Below are positions 1 to 8,015 of a stretch of DNA of 43,208 bases, in pieces. Numbering within the stretch: the first letter of the stretch is position 1; each line of letters begins with the position of its first letter. The DNA comes from Cellulomonas sp. ACRRI (GTDB taxonomy: Bacteria; Actinomycetota; Actinomycetes; Actinomycetales; Cellulomonadaceae). The position numbers and the translations under genes are program-made. Below the pieces are notes generated by a model. It searched no databases. It saw only the letters and a list, made by a program, of their open reading frames with translations, and was not told where the DNA came from. Where the stretch lies: NCBI RefSeq assembly GCF_022346185.1, contig NZ_JAKRMS010000019.1, forward strand, positions 1 through 43,208, given 5' to 3'.

Positions 1-826
<826 letters not shown>

Positions 827-872
827 GTGGTGCTCCTCGAAGTCGAAGGGGGTGACCTCCAGGAACGAGGAA

Positions 873-903
873 GGCCCTCGCACCTGGGCACAGGTGGAGG
901 GCC
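873..903 (-). terminator. Attenuator-like hairpin in the infC leader
   Basis: Read on the minus strand, 903-891 pairs with 886-873. This gives a 13-bp stem with one bulged C (880) and a 4-nt loop (887-890). It is followed by TTCCTCGTTCC, a pyrimidine run with several T. It ends 47 nt before the infC start, so it lies in the untranslated leader and not behind another gene. An upstream segment at 1033-1046 can pair with 889-903 and would destroy the stem. That is the layout of a terminator/antiterminator switch. Confidence 0.65.
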
Positions 904-967
904 GACACGATCCACGGCACCCGTCGGAACGGTGCGCCGTCGGGCCACGGTCCCCGCGAGGGGCTCG

Positions 968-991
968 TGACCTGGACCGATGACCTGGACC
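968..991. repeat. 11-bp direct repeat in the infC leader
   Basis: TGACCTGGACC occurs at 968-978 and again at 981-991, a period of 13. It lies between the putative antiterminator arm and the terminator hairpin of the infC leader. It could be a protein or RNA binding element, or chance in GC-rich DNA. Confidence 0.6.
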
Positions 992-1032
992 CTGCTGCCG
1001 GCGGACCGGGCGGTCGGGACTCAGGTGGGAGT

Positions 1033-1046
1033 GGCCTCCACTTGTG
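1033..1046 (-). promoter_or_regulatory. Putative antiterminator arm of the infC leader
   Basis: On the minus strand this segment reads CACAAGTGGAGGCC. It is complementary, with one mismatch and one bulge (about 13 pairs), to the 5' arm of the hairpin at 873-903. It can also fold locally with CTCCCAC just downstream. A possible 21-codon GTG upstream ORF (1021-1086, no good ribosome site) runs over it and stops just beyond it, so translation might control which pairing forms. The pairings are read from sequence; the switch is inferred. Confidence 0.45.
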
Positions 1047-1112
1047 CACCCGGGCCGTCGTCGCCCCCGCGGTGAGGCGGTGACACACGTCGACCCAGGC
1101 CAGTCGTGAATG

Positions 1113-1118
1113 ACTCTA
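1113..1118 (-). promoter_or_regulatory. Candidate -10 element for infC
   Basis: TAGAGT on the minus strand fits the actinobacterial TANNNT -10 pattern. No convincing -35 is visible. Transcription from here would give a leader of about 280 nt that contains the attenuator elements. The divergent region 827-1235 holds this promoter, the leader and the furA promoter, and I see no further gene there. Confidence 0.45.
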
Positions 1119-1200
1119 CCAGAACACCGGGGGCCGGCTCACTGTTCCCCGGGTCACCCGCGGACCGCGCACCCGACGTGACATTCCGTCAGATCCCTGC

Positions 1201-1229
1201 TTGAACAGTTCCAGAAAACATGTCAGGGT
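1201..1229 (+). promoter_or_regulatory. furA promoter with FurA-type operator
   Basis: A -35 TTGAAC (1201-1206), a 17-nt spacer and a -10 CAGGGT (1224-1229) end 6 nt before the ATG, so the transcript is probably leaderless. The spacer contains TTCCAGAAAA in an AT-rich block. From memory this resembles the TTGAC..ATTCCAGAAAA operator of the mycobacterial furA-katG promoter. The spacing is seen directly; FurA binding is inferred. Confidence 0.7.
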
Positions 1230-1235
1230 GGCGGC

Positions 1236-1742
1236 ATGCCCGTCGACCAGCACGCACCCGCCGCCGGCGGCGCGACGAGCGCCGGCCACCCGCACCCCGC
1301 GGTCGGCCACGCCGACCGCGCGACCGACCCCGCGGAGCTCCTGCGCACCCGCGGGCTGCGGGTCACCGCGCCGCGGCTCGCCGTGCTCGGCGCCGTCGGC
1401 GACCTGCCGCACGCGGACGCCGAGGCCGTGCTCCGGCGGGCCCGCGAGGCGGTGCCGACGGTCTCGGTGCAGGCGGTCTACGACGTCCTGCACGCGCTGA
1501 CCGACGTGGGCATCCTGCGGCGCATCGAGCCGGCCGGGCACCCGGCGCGGTACGAGCGCCGGGTGGGCGACAACCACCACCACGTGGTGTGCCGCTCCTG
1601 CGGCGCGGTCGACGACGTCGACTGCGTCATCGGCGAGGCGCCCTGCCTCGTCCCGAGCTCGACGTCCGGCTTCACCGTCGAGACCGCCGAGGTCACCTTC
1701 TGGGGCCTGTGCCCCGACTGCCGCAGCCGCGCGACCGACTGA
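1236..1742 (+). CDS. furA: Fur-family repressor, FurA/CatR type
   Basis: A 168-residue metal-dependent repressor with an N-terminal winged helix (about 34-105) and a C-terminal dimerisation/metal domain. The family marker HHH (114-116) is followed by structural zinc cysteines C119-x-x-C122 and C159-x-x-C162. The first 30 residues are a poorly conserved His/Ala-rich extension. It lies just upstream of katA in the same direction. By analogy with mycobacterial furA-katG and Streptomyces catR-catA it probably represses the catalase and itself, and is released by peroxide. A role as zinc sensor (Zur) is less likely because of the catalase neighbour. The ATG is placed 6 nt after a good -10, so no ribosome site is needed. 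Confidence 0.9.
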   Translation: MPVDQHAPAAGGATSAGHPHPAVGHADRATDPAELLRTRGLRVTAPRLAVLGAVGDLPHADAEAVLRRAREAVPTVSVQAVYDVLHALTDVGILRRIEPAGHPARYERRVGDNHHHVVCRSCGAVDDVDCVIGEAPCLVPSSTSGFTVETAEVTFWGLCPDCRSRATD

Positions 1743-1807
1743 CCGCAGCCCCGGGGCGAGCCGCCGCCCCGGCCCGACTCCCCCGCACCACCGACCACCC
1801 ACGACTC

Positions 1808-1833
1808 CCGGTCGGGCGACCCCGCCCGACCGG
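1808..1833 (+). other. Hairpin between furA and katA
   Basis: An 11-bp perfect stem (1808-1818 with 1823-1833) with a 4-nt loop lies 50 nt before katA. No T run follows. It may act as a weak terminator, a processing site or a stabiliser of the katA message. No separate katA promoter is evident in the 141-nt gap, so the two genes may share the furA promoter. Confidence 0.5.
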
Positions 1834-1883
1834 TCCCCGGCACGCCCTCGACCGGCCTGCCGACGACCCGGAAGGACACCCCC

Positions 1884-3386
1884 GTGACCCAGGTCCACCC
1901 GACGACCACCAACTCCGGCGCCCCCGTGGCGTCCGACGCCCACTCGCAGTCGGTCGGCGCCGACGGCCCGATCGTCCTGCACGACCACTACCTGGTCGAG
2001 AAGCTCGCGCAGTTCAACCGCGAGCGGGTCCCGGAGCGGGTCGTGCACGCCAAGGGCGGCGGCGCCTTCGGCACCTTCACCACCACCGGCGACGTGAGCC
2101 GCTACACCCGCGCCGCGCTGTTCCAGCCGGGCGTCGAGACCGAGATGCTGGCGCGGTTCTCCTCCGTCGCCGGCGAGCACGGCTCCCCCGACACCTGGCG
2201 CGACCCGCGCGGCTTCGCGCTGAAGTTCTACACGTCCGAGGGCAACTACGACCTCGTCGGGAACAACACCCCGGTGTTCTTCCTGCGCGACGGCATCAAG
2301 TTCCCCGACTTCATCCGCTCGCAGAAGCGCCTGCCGGGCTCGAACCTGCGCGACAACGACATGCAGTGGGACTTCTGGTCGCTGTCCCCCGAGTCGGCGC
2401 ACCAGGTCACCTGGCTCATGGGCGACCGCGGCCTCCCACGCTCCTGGCGGACGATGGACGGCTTCGGCTCGCACACCTACCAGTGGATCAACGCGGCCGG
2501 CGAGCGGTTCTGGGTCAAGTACCACTTCAAGACCCAGCAGGGCATCGACAACCTGACCGCCGACGAGGCCGCGCAGCTCGCCGGCTCGGACGCCGACCAC
2601 CACATCCGCGACCTGTTCGAGCACATCGCCGACGGCGAGTTCCCCCGCTGGACCCTGTCGGTGCAGGTCATGCCGTACGAGGACGCGAAGGCCTACCGGT
2701 TCAACCCGTTCGACCTGACGAAGGTCTGGCCGCACGCCGACTACCCGCTGATCGAGGTCGGCGTGATGGAGCTCAACCGCAACCCGGAGAACTACTTCGC
2801 GCAGATCGAGCAGGCGACCTTCGCGCCGAGCAACTTCGTGCCGGGCATCGCGACCAGCCCGGACAAGATGCTGCTCGCGCGGATCTTCTCCTACGCGGAC
2901 GCCCACCGGTACCGCGTCGGCACCAACCACGCGCAGCTCCCGGTGAACGCGCCGAAGTCCGAGGTGCACTCGTACTCCAAGGACGGCGCGGCGCGCTACC
3001 ACTTCAACGCGCCCGAGGTCCCGGTCTACGCGCCGAACTCGGTCGGCGGTCCGGCGGCCGACCCGGCCCGCGCCGCGGAGTCGGCCGGGTGGGAGGCGGA
3101 CGGCGAGCTCGTGCGCGCCGCCGCGACCCTGCACCCCGAGGACGACGACTGGGGTCAGGCCGGCACCCTGTACCGCGAGGTGTTCGACGACGCCGCGCGC
3201 GCCCGGTTCCTCGAGACCATCACCGGCCACGTCGGTGCGGTGAAGAGCGACGTCATCCGCGCCCGCGCGATCCAGTACTGGACCAACGTCGACGCCGGCC
3301 TCGGCGCCGCGCTGGCCGCCGCGCTGCAGGGCACGGCGCCGGTCGAGAACGGCGAGCCCGCCACCGCCAGCACGCCCGTCGCCTGA
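1884..3386 (+). CDS. katA: Monofunctional haem catalase
   Basis: This 500-residue enzyme converts hydrogen peroxide to water and oxygen in the cytoplasm. Its length fits small-subunit catalases without the C-terminal flavodoxin-like domain. Visible active-site features are the catalytic His55 in [14 protein letters not shown], the distal Asn128 in GNNTPVFF, and the proximal haem ligand Tyr337 in [14 protein letters not shown]. The GTG start is supported by a GGAAGGA ribosome site at 1870-1876, 7 nt upstream. The gene follows furA and is likely under its control. Strong hairpins follow the stop. No sign of truncation. Confidence 0.97.
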   Translation: MTQVHPTTTNSGAPVASDAHSQSVGADGPIVLHDHYLVEKLAQFNRERVPERVVHAKGGGAFGTFTTTGDVSRYTRAALFQPGVETEMLARFSSVAGEHGSPDTWRDPRGFALKFYTSEGNYDLVGNNTPVFFLRDGIKFPDFIRSQKRLPGSNLRDNDMQWDFWSLSPESAHQVTWLMGDRGLPRSWRTMDGFGSHTYQWINAAGERFWVKYHFKTQQGIDNLTADEAAQLAGSDADHHIRDLFEHIADGEFPRWTLSVQVMPYEDAKAYRFNPFDLTKVWPHADYPLIEVGVMELNRNPENYFAQIEQATFAPSNFVPGIATSPDKMLLARIFSYADAHRYRVGTNHAQLPVNAPKSEVHSYSKDGAARYHFNAPEVPVYAPNSVGGPAADPARAAESAGWEADGELVRAAATLHPEDDDWGQAGTLYREVFDDAARARFLETITGHVGAVKSDVIRARAIQYWTNVDAGLGAALAAALQGTAPVENGEPATASTPVA

Positions 3387-3390
3387 TCCG

Positions 3391-3429
3391 TCGCGGGTCG
3401 GGCGGTTCCCCCCACCGCCCGACCCGCGA
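3391..3429 (+). terminator. katA terminator hairpin
   Basis: A 16-bp perfect stem (3391-3406 with 3414-3429) with a 7-nt C-rich loop starts a few bases after the katA stop. No T run follows, as is common in high-GC actinobacteria. Confidence 0.75.
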
Positions 3430-3440
3430 CCGCACCACCC

Positions 3441-3492
3441 GCGGCGCGGCCGGCACTCGCTCCGGCCGCGCCGCCACCTTCGGGGTGGCGGC
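3441..3492 (+). terminator. Second and third hairpins behind katA
   Basis: Two mutually exclusive stems follow the first one. The pair 3441-3453/3462-3474 has 13 bp and an 8-nt loop. The pair 3470-3478/3484-3492 has 9 bp and a TTCGG loop. They share bases 3470-3474. Together with the first hairpin they make a tandem terminator, or a buffer against read-through into the DUF1844 gene. Confidence 0.6.
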
Positions 3493-3568
3493 CCGCCCGG
3501 CAGGTCGCACGCCCCCGTGGGCGCCCCGCTCGTCGTCCGTCCGGCCGCGCGGTGAGAGGATCGGCGGC

Positions 3569-3925
3569 ATGAGCGAGACCCCCGACCCCACGACCGCCAC
3601 CCGCGACATCGCCGACGTGGCCGCGGTCGAGGTCATCACGACCGCCGCCGTGCACCTGATGAGCGCCGCCGCCGTCAAGTGCGGCCTGTCCCCCGACACC
3701 GACGAGCACGCCGGCAGCGACTTCCTCGACCTGGACGAGGCCCGCAAGCTGATCACCGCACTGGCCGCGCTGGTCACCGCGTCGGCCCCGGACATCGGCA
3801 ACCAGCACGCCCGCTCGCTGCGGGACGGCCTGCGCTCCCTGCAGCTCGCGTTCCGCGAGGCCAGCCCCTTCCCCGACGCCCCCGGCGAGGGCCCGGGCGA
3901 GAAGTTCACCGGCTACGTCTCCTGA
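3569..3925 (+). CDS. DUF1844 family protein
   Basis: This small acidic protein of 118 residues has a helical core rich in Ala and Leu (about 14-92), including VEVITTAAVHLMSAAAVKCG and LDEARKLITALAALV, which matches DUF1844. The function is unknown. DUF1844 genes commonly lie near infC in actinobacteria, and here infC is about 2.7 kb away with furA-katA between. The start is the ATG preceded by GAGAGGA at 3553-3559. The same frame stays open far upstream through katA on another reading frame, but that part is not coding. The C-terminal tail is Pro/Gly-rich. Confidence 0.85.
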   Translation: MSETPDPTTATRDIADVAAVEVITTAAVHLMSAAAVKCGLSPDTDEHAGSDFLDLDEARKLITALAALVTASAPDIGNQHARSLRDGLRSLQLAFREASPFPDAPGEGPGEKFTGYVS

Positions 3926-3954
3926 CCCCGCGCACCCCCGCACGCCTTCCCACG

Positions 3955-4016
3955 CCGAGTCTCCGGTCCGCGCCCGTCCCGTGATCACGGGCCGCAGACG
4001 CGAACCGGAGACTCGG
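3955..4016. terminator. Bidirectional hairpin with nested palindrome (hairpin A)
   Basis: A 13-bp outer stem (3955-3967, CCGAGTCTCCGGT, with 4004-4016) encloses the perfect palindrome CCCGTGATCACGGG and the string CAGACGCGA. It separates two convergent genes (DUF1844 and the MFS gene) and probably ends both transcripts. It shares GCCGAGTCTCC, CAGACGCGA and GGAGACTCGG with hairpin D at 18546-18611. Confidence 0.7.
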
Positions 4017-4045
4017 TGCCGCGCGCCGGCGCGCGGTGCGGGGCG

Positions 4046-5347
4046 TCAGCGGGCGGTCGGCTCCGGGGTCGGGCGCGCCGGGACGTCGTCGGCGCCCGCG
4101 GGGGCCGGCGTCGGGACCACGCCCTCGGGCGCCGTGCCCGGGGCCGCGCCGGTCACGACCGGCACGCGGCCGGCGACCCGTCGCCTCGCCAGGGCCAGCA
4201 CCGCCAGGCCGAGCACCGACAGCAGCAGCCCGACGCCGCCCGCGGCCGCGAAGCCGCCGCCGGGGCCGGTCGAGTCGATCACCGCGCCGACGACGGGGGC
4301 GCCCAGCGCCGCGCCGACCGTGTTCGCCGTGCCGCTCCAGCCCATGATCTCGCCGCGCCGGTGCTCGGGGACCATCCGGACCAGCGACGCGTTGATCGCG
4401 GACAGGCTCGCGGCGCACGGCAGGCCCGCGACGACCACCGCGAGCGCCAGCTGCCACTGCGTCTGGGCGAACGCGGCGGGCAGCGTCGCCGCGCCGAGCA
4501 GCGCCACCAGCGCGAGCGGGTGCAGCTCCCGCTTCTGCGCGCCGTACACCAGCCCGCCGAGGACGGACCCGACGCACCACAGCGCGATCATCCAGCCGAC
4601 CGCGGTCTCCCGGTCCCAGCCCTCGAGCGCGGCCACGATGCCCACGTCCGTGCCGTTGAGGATGAGCGCGGCGGCGGAGGCGGCGGCCAGGACCACGAGC
4701 AGCCCGGGCGTCAGCAGCCTCGGCCGTCGGCCGCCCTCGGCAGCGGCGGCGGCCGACGTGCCCTCGGGCGACCGCGTCGGCGGGTTGAACCACATCAGCA
4801 GCAGGCCCGCCGCCACCGTCGCCACGCCCACGAGGGTCAGCGCCGCGGTCGTCGAGACCTGGGTCGCCACCAGCACCCCGAGCGTCGGCGCGAGCATGAA
4901 CGTCATCTCGGTGCCCACGGAGTCGAGGGCGTAGGCGGTGCGCTGCTGCTCGGCCGGCACCAGCACCGCGAGCGACTGCCGCACGACCGAGAACACCGGC
5001 ACGAGGAACACGCCCGCGACCACGGCGGCGACGAGCAGCGCCTCGTAGCCGAGCCGCGGGGCCACCAGCCACACCGCCGACTCCACGACGACCGACGGCA
5101 GCAGCGCCCGCCGCAGCCCCAGCCGGTCCACCCGGCGGCCGCGCCACGGCGACCCGATCGCCACGCCCACGGTCATCGCCGCGGCGACCAGCCCGGCACG
5201 CGCGTACCCGAGGCCGAGCGGGCCGACGACGTGCAGCGTGAGCACGACGCCCGTCATCGCGTGCGGGATGCGCGCGACGAACGAGACGAGGACCAGGGGC
5301 AGGACACCGGGCAGGCGCAGCAGGCGGCCGTAGGGGGCGAGGGACAC
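4046..5347 (-). CDS. MFS transporter
   Basis: This 433-residue integral membrane protein has about 12 hydrophobic segments and a loop near 210-225 after six of them, the usual 6+6 layout of the major facilitator superfamily. A motif related to the loop 2-3 signature (GRRVDRLGLRR) follows the second segment. The C-terminal tail of about 40 residues is Pro/Ala/Thr-rich and probably cytoplasmic. The substrate cannot be told; drug or metabolite efflux is possible. The GTG start at 5345-5347 has no ribosome site, but GAGAAT lies 7 nt upstream, which may be a weak -10 of a leaderless transcript. It converges on the DUF1844 gene and diverges from the next one. Confidence 0.9.
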   Translation of the reverse strand: MSLAPYGRLLRLPGVLPLVLVSFVARIPHAMTGVVLTLHVVGPLGLGYARAGLVAAAMTVGVAIGSPWRGRRVDRLGLRRALLPSVVVESAVWLVAPRLGYEALLVAAVVAGVFLVPVFSVVRQSLAVLVPAEQQRTAYALDSVGTEMTFMLAPTLGVLVATQVSTTAALTLVGVATVAAGLLLMWFNPPTRSPEGTSAAAAAEGGRRPRLLTPGLLVVLAAASAAALILNGTDVGIVAALEGWDRETAVGWMIALWCVGSVLGGLVYGAQKRELHPLALVALLGAATLPAAFAQTQWQLALAVVVAGLPCAASLSAINASLVRMVPEHRRGEIMGWSGTANTVGAALGAPVVGAVIDSTGPGGGFAAAGGVGLLLSVLGLAVLALARRRVAGRVPVVTGAAPGTAPEGVVPTPAPAGADDVPARPTPEPTAR

Positions 5348-5472
5348 GCCGAGGATTCTCGCCCGTGCCCGGCCTGTCGGGCGACAGGAATCGGCCGTCC
5401 GCGGGGCGGCGCCGACGTGACGTCCGCCACCGACGGCGTCGCGCGCCGGGCACCGCGCGCGCTGACTCCCCG

Positions 5473-5478
5473 TAAGGT
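5473..5478 (+). promoter_or_regulatory. -10 element, leaderless start
   Basis: TAAGGT ends 6 nt before the GTG at 5485, a spacing that puts the transcription start at the start codon. No ribosome site is present. No clear -35. Confidence 0.6.
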
Positions 5479-5484
5479 GGTCCC

Positions 5485-6192
5485 GTGACGTCTGCCACCG
5501 GGCCGCACGACCCGAACGGCCCGCCGCGGCCGGCCGGGCCCTCGTCGTGGTCCGACACCGCCACCCGCCCCGACGCCGTGCCGCCCGTCGAGCACCCCGC
5601 CACGCACCCGGACGACCGCCCGGCCGGGCGGCACCCCGAGCACAGCCACCTCGCCCCGCCGCCCCCGCCGCGGCGGCGCCGTCGGCCGTGGGCGGTCGTG
5701 GCGCTGTCGGTGCTGCTGGTGCTCGTGACCGCGCTCGCGGCCTACCTGTGGGTCCGCACCGTCCGGTTCGAGGAGTACGCCGACGGCCTCGAGGCCGAAG
5801 GGCGCGCGATCGGCACGGAGCTCGCGACCCTGCGCACCCAGCACGACGGGACCGTCGCGGAGCTGTCCGCGGTCACCGAGCAGCTCGCGACCGCGCAGAG
5901 CCGGATCACCCAGCTCGCCGACGAGAAGGCGCAGGTCGGCGACGACCGTGAGGTGCAGCGCCAGCTCGTCGACTACCAGGAGCGCATCTCCCAGGCCGCC
6001 GCGAACGTCGCGTCCGCCCTGTCCACCTGCATCGACGCCCAGAACCAGCTCATCACCTACCTCGAGGACGCCGCCGCCTACGACCCGGCGGACCTGCAGC
6101 GGTTCAAGAGCGACGTGCAGGGCGTGTGCAACGCCGCGACCGTCGCGAACACCGAGCTGCAGCGCCAGCTCGCCGCCGGGGCGACCGGGTGA
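5485..6192 (+). CDS. Single-span membrane protein with extracellular coiled coil
   Basis: A 235-residue protein I cannot name. Residues 1-62 are Pro/His/Asp-rich and probably cytoplasmic. A basic stretch RRRRR (63-67) precedes one membrane span (about 69-90), so by the positive-inside rule the C-terminal part is outside. Residues 95-175 are predicted coiled coil, rich in Glu/Leu/Ala/Gln. Two cysteines (C182 and C215) could form a disulfide outside the cell. Its TGA overlaps the GTG of the lipoprotein protease by 4 nt, so the two are co-translated and probably work together at the cell surface. Function unknown. Confidence 0.85.
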   Translation: MTSATGPHDPNGPPRPAGPSSWSDTATRPDAVPPVEHPATHPDDRPAGRHPEHSHLAPPPPPRRRRRPWAVVALSVLLVLVTALAAYLWVRTVRFEEYADGLEAEGRAIGTELATLRTQHDGTVAELSAVTEQLATAQSRITQLADEKAQVGDDREVQRQLVDYQERISQAAANVASALSTCIDAQNQLITYLEDAAAYDPADLQRFKSDVQGVCNAATVANTELQRQLAAGATG

Positions 6193-6929
6193 CCCGCGCG
6201 ACCGCCCGCCGCGCCGCCCTCGGCGCCGCGGCCGTGCTGCTGCTCGCCGGGTGCGGCGTGCTCCCCGCGATGCCCGGCCCCGTGCCGACCGACCTGGTGC
6301 CGTCGAGCGTCCCGGCACCGACGCCGACGTCCTCCGGCAACCTGTCCCCGGACGGCTTCGACGCCGCGCAGCGGATGGCGGTGCGGATCCGGAACGTCGG
6401 CTGCAACTCCCTGTCCACCGGCTCGGGCTTCGCGATCGACGAGACCACCCTCATCACGAACCGGCACGTGGTGGCCGACTCGGCCGACCTGCAGCTGAGC
6501 ACCTACGACGGGCGGGACGTCGCCGTCACGGCGTCCTCGACCGCCGCGCTGGCGGACCTGGCCGTCGTCCGCACCGCCGATCCGCTGCCCTCGGCGCCCG
6601 GCCTCGCCGACGCCGACCCCAACCCGGGCGACCAGGTGACCGTCGTGGGGTACCCGCAGGGCGGCCGGCTCACGGTCACCAGCGGCCAGGTCATCGGCGC
6701 CACCACCGACCCGCTGAACGAGAACCTCGGCCAGGTGCTCGTGACGAACGCGGAGGTGGAGCCCGGGAGCTCCGGGTCCGCCGTGCTGGACGCCGAGGGC
6801 CGCGTCGTCGGCGTCGTCTACGCCAAGAACTCCACGGGGCAGAGCTTCGTCGTCCCCGTCAGCACCCTGCGCCAGCTGCTCGACGACGAGGCCGCGTTCA
6901 CCGACAGCACCTCCTGCACCGCCGGCTGA
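6189..6929 (+). CDS. Lipoprotein trypsin-like serine protease
   Basis: This 246-residue secreted S1/DegP-type protease has a lipoprotein signal peptide: basic start (VTRATARRA), hydrophobic core and lipobox LAG-C22. The triad is visible: H93 in TNRHVVAD, D123 in LADLAVV, S195 in PGSSGSAV, which stands in for the usual GNSGGP. No PDZ domain follows, so it is shorter than HtrA. The GTG start overlaps the previous stop (GTGA) and lies right at the signal peptide; longer starts in this frame would run through the previous gene. Probably anchored on the outer face of the membrane and partnered with the coiled-coil protein. Substrate unknown. Confidence 0.9.
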   Translation: MTRATARRAALGAAAVLLLAGCGVLPAMPGPVPTDLVPSSVPAPTPTSSGNLSPDGFDAAQRMAVRIRNVGCNSLSTGSGFAIDETTLITNRHVVADSADLQLSTYDGRDVAVTASSTAALADLAVVRTADPLPSAPGLADADPNPGDQVTVVGYPQGGRLTVTSGQVIGATTDPLNENLGQVLVTNAEVEPGSSGSAVLDAEGRVVGVVYAKNSTGQSFVVPVSTLRQLLDDEAAFTDSTSCTAG

Positions 6930-7001
6930 GCCGGCGGCCCTGGTGGCGTGCGACCCGCCGTGCAACCGTGGGCGCACGGACACCCACCGAGGAGGACGAC
7001 G

Positions 7002-7745
7002 ATGACGGACGAGACCCACCCCGACCTGCCGGGGCTCACCCGGGCGGCGAGCGACATCATCTCCGTGCGACGCGTGTTCGGGGAGCCCTACGAGCTGGGC
7101 GGCACCCTGGTGGTGCCGGTCGCGAAGGTGCTGGGCTGGCACGGCGTGGCGGGGGCGCACGCCGACGCCCGGCTGGGCGTCCGCGGCGGGCACGGCGGCC
7201 ACGGCGGACCCGGGCAGGGCGGTTCCGGCTCGGGCGGGACGGACGCGGGCGGGACGGACGCGGGCGGCACCGGCGACGAGGGACCCGACGGGCAGCGCGG
7301 CCCCTCGGCGGAGGGCGCGCCGGGCGCCGGAGGGCCCGCGCCGGACGCCGGGCAGGACGCCGGCCACGGCGCCCACGCGGGGTCACCCGCACCGGAGGAC
7401 GGCCCGTGGGCGCGGTCCGGGCCGGTCGCCTGGGCGGGTCCCGGTGGCGACCGGCCGCACGGGCCGGGGCGCGGCGGCTGGCACGGCGGGCTGGGGCGCG
7501 GGCCGCTCCTGCGCGGGCCGCTGTGGCCGTTCGGCGCGGGCCGGCCCGGCGGACGCGGGGTCGGCGCGGCGGACGCCGGCGGCTACGCCACCCGGGTCAA
7601 GCCGCTCGGGGTGTTCGTCGTCGACGACGAGGGCGCGCACTGGCAGCCGGCGCTCGACCTCAACCGCATCATCCTGGGCGGGCAGGTCGTGGGGGCGGTC
7701 GCGACGGTCGCCCTCGCCTGGGCGCTGCGCCGCCGCCGGCGCTGA
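7002..7745 (+). CDS. GerW-family (YtfJ-like) protein with Gly-rich insert
   Basis: 247 residues. Residues 10-50 (RRVFGEPYELGGTLVVPVAK) match the start of GerW/YtfJ proteins, and the end (KPLGVFVVDDEGAHWQPALD) matches their second conserved block. Between them about 140 residues are Gly/Pro/Ala/Asp/His low complexity. The C-terminus is a hydrophobic span followed by RRRRR. In Bacillus YtfJ is a spore protein needed for germination; actinobacteria without spores also carry relatives of unknown role. The ATG has a GAGGAGG ribosome site at 6989-6995. The stop codon overlaps the first copy of a 17-bp tandem repeat. Confidence 0.8.
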   Translation: MTDETHPDLPGLTRAASDIISVRRVFGEPYELGGTLVVPVAKVLGWHGVAGAHADARLGVRGGHGGHGGPGQGGSGSGGTDAGGTDAGGTGDEGPDGQRGPSAEGAPGAGGPAPDAGQDAGHGAHAGSPAPEDGPWARSGPVAWAGPGGDRPHGPGRGGWHGGLGRGPLLRGPLWPFGAGRPGGRGVGAADAGGYATRVKPLGVFVVDDEGAHWQPALDLNRIILGGQVVGAVATVALAWALRRRRR

Positions 7746-7815
7746 GCCACCACCGGCGCCGAGCCACCACCGGCGCCGAGCCACCACCGGCGCCGAGCCG
7801 CCACCGGCGCTGAGC
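7744..7815. repeat. 17-bp tandem repeat, 4.2 copies
   Basis: The unit GAGCCACCACCGGCGCC is repeated at 7744, 7761, 7778 and 7795 (the last copy has two changes), plus a partial copy. The first copy includes the last bases of the GerW-family stop codon. It may vary in copy number by slippage. No function evident. Confidence 0.9.
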
Positions 7816-7821
7816 GGCGAC

Positions 7822-7845
7822 CCGGTCCGGTCCGGTCCGGTCCGG
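7822..7845. repeat. Pentamer repeat (CGGTC)n
   Basis: Four to five copies of the 5-bp unit CGGTC follow the 17-bp repeat in the same convergent gap (7746-8015). Simple-sequence DNA, no function evident. Confidence 0.8.
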
Positions 7846-7887
7846 GAGCCCGGCGCGCCCGGGGGCGTCCGCGGCACGACGCCGCCG

Positions 7888-7956
7888 CGAGTGTGCATGC
7901 GACACGTCGAGCGAGCATCCGCCGGGTACTCGCTCGACGTGTCGCATGCACACTCG
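7888..7956. terminator. Long perfect hairpin B between convergent genes
   Basis: A perfect 28-bp stem (7888-7915 with 7929-7956) has a 13-nt loop. It lies between the GerW-family gene (plus) and the SseB gene (minus), so it can end both transcripts. It is much longer than a normal terminator and has no T run on either side. The arm begins CGAGTGTGCATGCGACACG. Confidence 0.75.
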
Positions 7957-8015
7957 GCGTGCCCGGCGTGCCCGGCGCGCCCGGCTGCCCGGCGGGGCCG
8001 GACCGGCCCTGCGGG

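Noticed and set aside
1116..3230. Minus-strand frame of about 700 codons opposite furA and katA
   Set aside because: Shadow of the catalase gene, no domain.
1220..3568. Upstream extension of the DUF1844 frame through furA and katA
   Set aside because: The extension runs out of frame over two certain genes and is Arg/Pro-rich noise; the ATG at 3569 with ribosome site is the real start.
7746..8015. CRISPR-like array from the 17-bp repeats
   Set aside because: Units are directly adjacent without spacers and only 17 bp long; simple tandem repeat.
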